Part shown: piece after piece, positions 44,501-64,000 of the stretch
Position numbering within the stretch: the stretch's first letter is position 1
How the letters are laid out: each line of letters opens with the position of its first letter
From: Chrysaora quinquecirrha
Taxonomy: Eukaryota > Cnidaria > Scyphozoa > Semaeostomeae > Pelagiidae
Assembly (NCBI GenBank): GCA_014526335.1
Contig: JACTAT010000022.1
Span: 1,060,604-1,124,603 of the forward strand
DNA length: 64,000 nt
Reading direction: 5' to 3'
Notes under the pieces: generated by a model
The model's input: the letters and a program-made list of their open reading frames with translations, nothing else
The model's database searches: none
Told to the model about the DNA's origin: nothing
Translations under genes and position numbers: made by a program

Positions 44501-46615
44501 TTAGGTCGATTTGAAAACCCTCGATTTTGCCCGATTTTTGGCCATTTTGCCTTAGTATAGCCTTACCTTTTTGCCCAAAAATGGGTGATTTCAAGGGTTT
44601 TTATTTTGTCAATTTTATTGCCTAAATACCTTTATCATAGCCTGATAAACGCATTGGAATGGGTATTCCTGCTCTTAAGAAGATACTTTTGATGATTTAG
44701 GTCGATTTGAAAACCCTCGATTTTGGCCGATTTTTGGTCATTTTGCCTTAGTATAGCCTTGCCTTTTTGCCCAAAAATGGGCGATTTTGAGGGTTTTTAT
44801 TTTGTCAATTTTATTGCCCAAATACCTTTATTATAGCCAGGTAAAGGCATTGGAAAGGGTATTCCTGCTCTTAAGAAGCTATTTTTTATGAATTAGGTCA
44901 ATTTGGAAACCCTCGATTTTGGCCGATTTTTGGCCATTTTGCCTTAGTATAGCCTTGCCTTTTTGCCCAAAAATGGGCGATTTTAAGGGTTTTTATTTTC
45001 TCAATTTTATTGCCTAAATACCTTTATTATAGCCTGATAAAGGCATTGAAATGGGTATTCCTGCTCTTAAGAAGCTACTTTTGATGATTTAGGTCGATTT
45101 GAAAACCCGCGATTTTGGCCAATTTTTGGCCATTTGGCCTTAGTATAGCCTTGCCTTTTTGCCCAAAAATGGGCGATTTCAAGGGTTTTTATTTTGTCAA
45201 TTTTATTGCCTAAATACCTTTATTATAGCCTGATAAACGCATTGGAATGGGTATTCCTGCTCTTAAGAAGATACTTTTGATGATTTAGGTCGATTTGAAA
45301 ACCCTCGATTTTGGCCGATTTTTGGTCATTTTGCCTTAGTATAGCCTTGCCTTTTTGCCAAAAAATGGGCAATTTAAGGGTTTTTATTTTCTCAATTTTA
45401 TTGCCTAAATTCCTTTTTTATAGCCTGATAAAGGCATTGGAATGGGTATTCCTGCTCTTAAGAAGCTATTTTTGATGATTTAGGTCGATTTGAAAACCCT
45501 CGATTTTGCCCGATTTTTGGCCATTTTGCCTTAGTATAGCCTTACCTTTTTGCCCAAAAATGGGTGATTTCAAGGGTTTTTATTTTGTCAATTTTATTGC
45601 CTAAATACCTTTATTATAGCCTGATAAAGGCATTGGAATGGGTATTCCTGCTCTTAAGAAGCTACTTTTGATGATTTAGGTCGATTTGAACACCCTCAAT
45701 TTTGGCCGACTTTTGGTCATTTTGCCTTAGTATAGCCTTGCCTTTTTGCCAAAAAATGGGCGATTTTAAGGGTTTTATTTTATCGATTTTATGGGCTAAA
45801 TACCTTTATAATAGCCGGGTAAAGGCATTGGAATGGGTATTCCTGCTCTTAGTAACCTCTTTTTGAGGATTTAGGTCAATTTTGAAACCCCCGATTTTTG
45901 CCGATTTTTTGCCATTTTGCCTTAGTATAGCCTTGCCTTTTTGCCAAAAAATGGGCGATTTTAAGGGTTTTTATTTTATCGATTTTATGGGCTAAATACC
46001 TTTATAATAGCCAGGTAAAGGCATTGGAATGGGTATTCCTGCTCTTAGTAACCTCTTTTTGAGGATTTAGGTCAATTTGGAAACCCCCGATTTTTGCCGA
46101 TTTTAAGCCATTTTGCCTTAGTATAGCCTTACCTTTTTGCCCAAAAATGGGCGATTTTAAGGGTTTTTATTTTGTCAATTTTATTGCCTAAATACCTTTA
46201 TTATAGCCTGATAAAGGCATTGGAATGGGTACTTCTGCTCTTAAGAAGCTATTTTTGATGATTTAGGTCGATTTGAAAACCCTCGATTTTGGCCGATTTT
46301 TGGCCATTTTGCCATTTTGCCTTGCCTTTTTGCCCAAAAATGGACGATTTTAAGGGTTTTTATTTTGTCAATTTTATTGCCTAAATACCTTTATTATAGC
46401 CTGATAAAGGCATTGGAATGGGTATTCCTGCTCTTAGGAAGCTATTTTTGATGATTTAGGTGAATTCGGAAACTCTCGATTTTGGCCAATGCTTGGCCAT
46501 TTTGCCTTAATATAGCCTTGCCTTTTTGCCCAAAAATGGGCGATTTTACAGGGTTTTTATTCTGCTCATTTGTGGCCAATAAGCTTTATTATAGCCTTTT
46601 GAGCCCACTGGAATG
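41535..46615. repeat. 196-bp satellite between TPP2 and PAK
   Basis: About 26 units over 5.1 kb. The period is exactly 196 bp in the first units (CTCTTAAGAAGCTA markers at 41731, 41927, 42123, 42319, 42515), with some truncated or rearranged units near 42680, 43540, 43800 and 43960. Each full unit contains GCCCAAAAATGGGC, which includes a CArG-type CC(A/T)6GG. No coding potential. It starts about 300 bp after the TPP2 stop. Confidence 0.95.
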
Positions 46616-47514
46616 ATCAGAGACTGAAAAATTTCTGTGTATATTCATATTTTTTAACAACAAATGTTTGACATATATGTTTTAAAAATCAAATAAATTC
46701 ATCAAAATTAAAAAATTAATTTTACTGAAATAAAAAACAATCAATAGTTGTAAAGACCTTCATCGGATTTCTAAAAACAACATGAGCTGAAGGAGGAGAG
46801 ATTCTATTGGCTTAAAGGGGCCTTTTAAGGGGGGCCTGTAAGAAGGGCAGGGAGTAGCTGTATTTTAGGGGGGAACAGAAGTAATCATATTACGCATACG
46901 TGTTCAGTCGTTGAAAACATCTATCAAACCAGCTGCAAAAATGGTCTTTGAGAAACGGACATTAAAACTCAAAGAGGCTAGTATAGTGTTTGATTCTTGT
47001 AGGTGATGTTTCGAAGAGTGAGTTGGGAAGGTCGAAGGGCCTAAGGTGAAGAAATTAGGGTGAGTTCGCAAGGGCCTTTACGAGCCCGAACAACGTAAAT
47101 GAAAACAGGTTAAGAAAGGAGGTCTAAAGATCTAGTTTATTCATTTGTTTTAAAAATTTGCATTGGTTATATATGTATGTCAGGAAATTAGAACCGAGTA
47201 GTTCGCTCCGTGAACCCACAGATTTGCAGAAGAAGGAAGAGCTGTGGGATGAAAGTTCTGGAATTGGGAGCCATAAAGTGGTAGAGATGAGAGCTGGAGG
47301 AAGTTTCTGCCAGAGGTTATTGCTCCTCAAGTCACGAAAAAACCGGACTCGTGATTTGGCGCGTCTTACTATACTTCCTGGACAGGCTTCTCGAAGTAAA
47401 TTATCTTACTCAATAATCTATTCACAACCAGGAGGTAATGCAAAATATCCATTACATAATCAGAACATACTACACATGCAACTAAATTTCAATAATTCAC
47501 TGTTTCAATGAAAG
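46616..47514. other. Intergenic stretch with no recognised gene
   Basis: Unique-looking sequence between the 196-bp satellite and the PAK polyadenylation signal. A 117-codon frame at 47158-47511 has no recognisable domain. I see nothing else here. Confidence 0.5.
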
Positions 47515-47520
47515 TTTATT
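47515..47520 (-). terminator. Probable PAK polyadenylation signal
   Basis: On the minus strand this reads AATAAA, about 114 bases past the PAK stop codon. That would give a short 3' UTR. Confidence 0.55.
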
Positions 47521-47633
47521 ATTAACTCGAATAAGAGTCAATTTGCCGCCATGTTTAAAGCTGCCATATTAAAGATGGCGGATGAAGTGTCTAAAATTCT
47601 ATATCAACATTGAAATTGTTCTACAACCTACAG

Positions 47634-61092
<13,459 letters not shown>

Positions 61093-61470
61093 CTTAAAAA
61101 AAACATAAATAAAATAAAGTATAAATAAAGCCTAGAAAAAAAGTAAGAAGAAAATAGGCATAAGCGAAATATTAGCTAATACAATATTATCTACGCACTG
61201 CAAATTTCTTTATCTTTTCTTTATAAACGGTAACATCGAAACAAAATAGCTGATTGACTAAATCGCTTTCTAAATCTTAAAATCCCCCAAAATAGAACTA
61301 TTTTAAGCCCTTGTGTATCTAATTTTAATTTGACCTGAAATTGCCTTTGAAACTTTAAATCTAGATAAGCGTCTTTGTTTTGCAACATCAGCAAATTTAC
61401 AAAGAATATGATAAAGTGTTGGACTAGGTGCCCTTTGATCAAAGAAACTTCCAGAAATATACACTTAGGG

Positions 61471-61959
61471 TAGACTTATTACCTGAGTCGTAGTTATCGC
61501 TATTGAAATGAATGGCCTAGACGCTCAAACTACGACTCATAATCGAACGGTTATCTTTCTGGACTTACTTTTTCTGCCTCGTTCTCAAATTACCATGGTG
61601 ACAATGATGTCAATGGTAAATGGTTGTAATGGCCTAAATTTACCGGGTCTAAAACGCCTTGAATAACAATGTTTCTTCGTGTTAAAGTTCAACTTACTAT
61701 TTGTTTTGCAGAAAGCTCTTACCAATCCAGCTTTTTCGATATTTGTTCAAAACTTTTTGCGAGATTTAGTACTAAATCGGCTGCCGAATAGGGCTCGTAT
61801 ATTTTGCTGTGACGAGGCAACGAACCAGCCTCGTTTCAACGGGGAACAACCGCCAGTCCCAGAAAATGTCCGTAATATTATGAGTCCCAGTTTGAGCGAT
61901 CTCGGTTTGGTGTAGTCTCGGTCTGGTGAGCGATAACTGGGACTCAGGTAATAAGTCTA
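61471..61959. mobile_element. Family D element, 489 bp, with 9-bp target duplication
   Basis: Same outer termini as the 58898 element, extended by the sub-terminal inverted blocks GTAGTTATCGCT and AGCGATAACTGGGAC. Flanked by CACTTAGGG at 61462-61470 and 61960-61968. No transposase-like product is recognisable. Confidence 0.88.
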
Positions 61960-62069
61960 CACTTAGGGTACAAAAGTATTGCAACGCTTGACCTAAAATG
62001 GCGGCCAACATTATCCGTAGGCCCAACAACACAAAATTTACATAACAAAGCCATGATGGCTTGGGGGCC

Positions 62070-62935
62070 CAACTTGATTTCGGAAAATGTTCACGATTTC
62101 ATTGACTTTCAGTTACAATAAAATTTTAACGATTTATTTCGCTTTTGGGATGAAAAATAGTCAAAACCTTGAAGCATTGCCTTCCAAATTTTCTGGAAAA
62201 TATTTCAAGGGTTATCTTGAAAACAGCGATGTTGAACCTCTTATCGTGACTTTTGCTACAAAATTTCGTGGTTTGTCGAGACAAAATAGTTCAAACTTAT
62301 AATTACGATTTAAATTTCGCTCGAAGTGTACAGTTAGAGAAGAATTCGGGGGTTGAAATATTGATAAAGATTTTAGGTGAGTAACTTTTGAATTTGTTGT
62401 TTTGATGCGAAAATAAATTTTGCACTTGAAGGGTCTTCAGAAATTTTATGGACAATTTCATTCAAATATTTCAAAACTGTGGTTATCCCAAAATATTGCA
62501 AATTAATTTTGAAGCAAATTCTTGGGTTTATAGAGAAGAATTTGCAAATTTACAAAAAGTACCCTTTTTGGGCCTAAACAAAAGTCACTCACCTGAAATT
62601 GTTGTCCACAAAATAATCTCTGTTTTCTTTGTGAAAACTACTTTTCTCAGTAAAATTTTAACGTGGAACAAAAGTTTTAGCTATTTTGCTTTGAATAACG
62701 AAAAACTTTGAATCAACGGTCAAAAAGTAGTTATGTTTATTGCTTTTATCAAGACAACTCTTGAAATATTTCGCTCAAAATCTGGAAGGAACTGCTTCAA
62801 AGTTTTTATTATTTTCCACAAGAAGCAACAAATAAATCGTTAAACTTTTATTGTAACTGAAAGTCAATGAAATCGTGAACATTTTCCCGCTTAAATCAAG
62901 TTGTCCAAGGAGTGAATCGCCCCTCGCTGAGTTTA
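62070..62935. mobile_element. Long-TIR element of family G, left end shortened
   Basis: Inverted arms of more than 100 bp: left AAAATGTTCACGATTTCATT onward, mirrored by AATGAAATCGTGAACATTTT near 62865-62885. The right end carries AAGGAGTGAATCGCCCCTCG, the family G terminus; the left terminus is lost. No transposase recognised between the arms. Lies between CDA and the first visible PAK exon. Confidence 0.72.
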
Positions 62936-63377
62936 TTTGAAACTTTCTTATAAAAAAGGGTACTTGAATTTTCAAAATTTATAGCACTAACGCAAAGGTT
63001 ATTGCTACGAACAGTCAATTTCTTGGAAATCAGCTGACTCTGGGTACGATTCCAAGAATCACTATTGTTTGCAAATGAACAATTTTGCAAAGGGAAAAAC
63101 TGTGTGAAATCCCCAAACGTTAGGGTTTTTTACTCATTTCGACGATTCTTCACCCATTTTGGGCTGTGATGTACTAACGTCTTGCGTGGTTTCCTAGAAT
63201 GGACAGGTTGCCTCGGTAACCTATATAATCATGAGGAGAATCCTTTATCGAAATAAAAGGGAATGATTACAATACCCAGAGTATAGAAAAGCTGCTTAAG
63301 ACGCAGTGTATCACAGAGTGCAAGCAAATTGTCAAAACAGGTAAAGGGCCTAAGTTTATCCGAAAAACAGCAAATCC

Positions 63378-63386
63378 AAGATGGCC
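63378..63386 (+). promoter_or_regulatory. YY1-like motif over the CDA start codon
   Basis: AAGATGGCC at the initiator ATG matches the core of the YY1 motif (AAGATGGC) often found just downstream of transcription starts in TATA-less animal promoters. No TATA box is obvious in the preceding 100 bp. Function is inferred. Confidence 0.35.
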
Positions 63387-63815
63387 GACATAAGTACAAA
63401 CGGAGTAGATGTAGGAAATCTGATTTCAGAGTGCGTGAAAGCAAAAGAAACATCGTATTCGCCTTATAGTAAGTTCAGAGTTGGTGCAGCACTTCTCACC
63501 GAGACGAATGAAATATATCAAGGCTGTAATGTTGAAAATGTTAGCTATGGACTGACAATTTGCGCTGAAAGAGTCGCCATGGTGAAAGCCGTAAGTCTCG
63601 GCCATAGAAAATTCAAAGCAATAGCTGTTACTTGTGATAATGTTGAGAGATTTTTGTATCCGTGTGGTGCATGCAGGCAGTTTATGGCGGAATTTCGAGA
63701 CATGGATGTATATTTAGTCAGAGCTGATGGGGAGATCAAGAAATGTTCCACGAAAGAGCTGTTGCCTTGTTCGTTTAGTGACGATGATCTGAATGCAGAA
63801 AAACTGAAAAATTAA
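63381..63815 (+). CDS. CDA: Cytidine deaminase, intronless
   Basis: Homotetrameric zinc enzyme that deaminates cytidine and deoxycytidine to uridine and deoxyuridine in pyrimidine salvage, in the cytosol. It is one uninterrupted frame of 144 residues, the usual size (human CDA has 146). SYSPYSKFRVGAALLT is the family N-terminal block. GCNVENVSYGLTICAERVAM contains the zinc ligand C61 and proton-shuttling E63, and PCGACRQ supplies zinc ligands C95 and C98. ELLPCSF is the conserved C-terminal block. The start has a good context (aagATGG) that coincides with a YY1-like motif. The gene has no introns although every neighbour is intron-rich, so it may be a functional retrocopy or an ancestrally intronless gene. 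No disabling change is seen. Confidence 0.96.
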   Translation: MADISTNGVDVGNLISECVKAKETSYSPYSKFRVGAALLTETNEIYQGCNVENVSYGLTICAERVAMVKAVSLGHRKFKAIAVTCDNVERFLYPCGACRQFMAEFRDMDVYLVRADGEIKKCSTKELLPCSFSDDDLNAEKLKN

Positions 63816-63887
63816 CTCAAGAAAGGAACAATTAACTGAAGTTTAACAGCAAAGAGATGAGTTATATTAATCTCACTGATTTTTACA

Positions 63888-63893
63888 ATTAAA
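63888..63893 (+). terminator. Probable CDA polyadenylation signal
   Basis: ATTAAA, the commonest variant hexamer, lies about 73 bases after the CDA stop and is followed by T-rich and TG-containing sequence. Confidence 0.5.
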
Positions 63894-64000
63894 GGTTTAA
63901 TATATTCTATTGTCTTCAAACTTTTGCTATTTCATGCAGCTTTAACTACTTTTGGGTGATTATTTTAAAAAATTATTTTAAATATAATTTTTCACATTTC

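Noticed and set aside
47158..47511. 117-codon plus-strand frame near the PAK 3' end
   Set aside because: No recognisable domain, no promoter or splice evidence, and it overlaps another unrelated frame on the opposite strand.
61772..62032. Minus-strand frame of 86 codons as a possible PAK N-terminal exon
   Set aside because: It lies mostly within the 489-bp family D transposon and shows none of the CRIB residues (ISxPxxFxHxxHVGxD).

Overview
The window is nuclear DNA of an animal. Genes are split by many short GT-AG introns, intergenic space is small, and the introns are packed with miniature DNA transposons (MITEs), SINEs and satellite arrays. The protein families are metazoan, and introns are denser than in vertebrates (41 coding exons for TPP2). 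This suggests an early-branching invertebrate such as a cnidarian or sponge; that placement is inference and weakly held.

Layout. (1) 130-12611, plus strand: the last 26 coding exons of a TRIP12-type HECT ubiquitin ligase, with the 5' part lying left of the window. (2) 12612-15443: intergenic, with a 5S-rRNA-derived SINE inside a terminal-inverted-repeat transposon, a palindromic MITE and a tRNA-like SINE. (3) 15444-41239, plus strand: a complete tripeptidyl-peptidase II (TPP2) gene. The 41 exons join in frame to 1267 codons, and the Asp/His/Asn/Ser catalytic residues are all present. (4) 41240-47633: the convergent TPP2/PAK interval, mostly a 5-kb satellite with a 196-bp unit. (5) 47634-61092, minus strand: 13 exons of a group I p21-activated kinase covering the regulatory linker and the whole kinase domain. 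The N-terminal CRIB exons were not found. (6) 63381-63815, plus strand: an intronless cytidine deaminase, either beside PAK or nested in its 5' intron.

The genes look like unrelated housekeeping functions (ubiquitin ligation, peptide degradation downstream of the proteasome, Rac/Cdc42 signalling, pyrimidine salvage). No joint pathway is implied.

The unusual content is in the introns. TPP2 intron 28 carries a compound insertion of about 3.6 kb (30013-33621) that splits an older SINE. It holds two inverted arrays of a roughly 10-bp repeat around a 77-bp palindrome, a frameshifted zinc-finger gene with a TATA box, and an uninterrupted array of 24 alternating GAA/TTC heat-shock-element half-sites followed by promoter-like motifs. 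Elsewhere I found at least seven TIR/MITE families, three with clear target-site duplications (8, 8 and 9 bp), and three SINE types. A MITE end appears to have expanded into a satellite, a 40-bp satellite has about 80 units, and the 196-bp satellite has a CArG-box-like motif in most units.

Exon boundaries were set by hand from splice consensus, reading frame and remembered family sequences. A few may be off by a base or two; no search was run.
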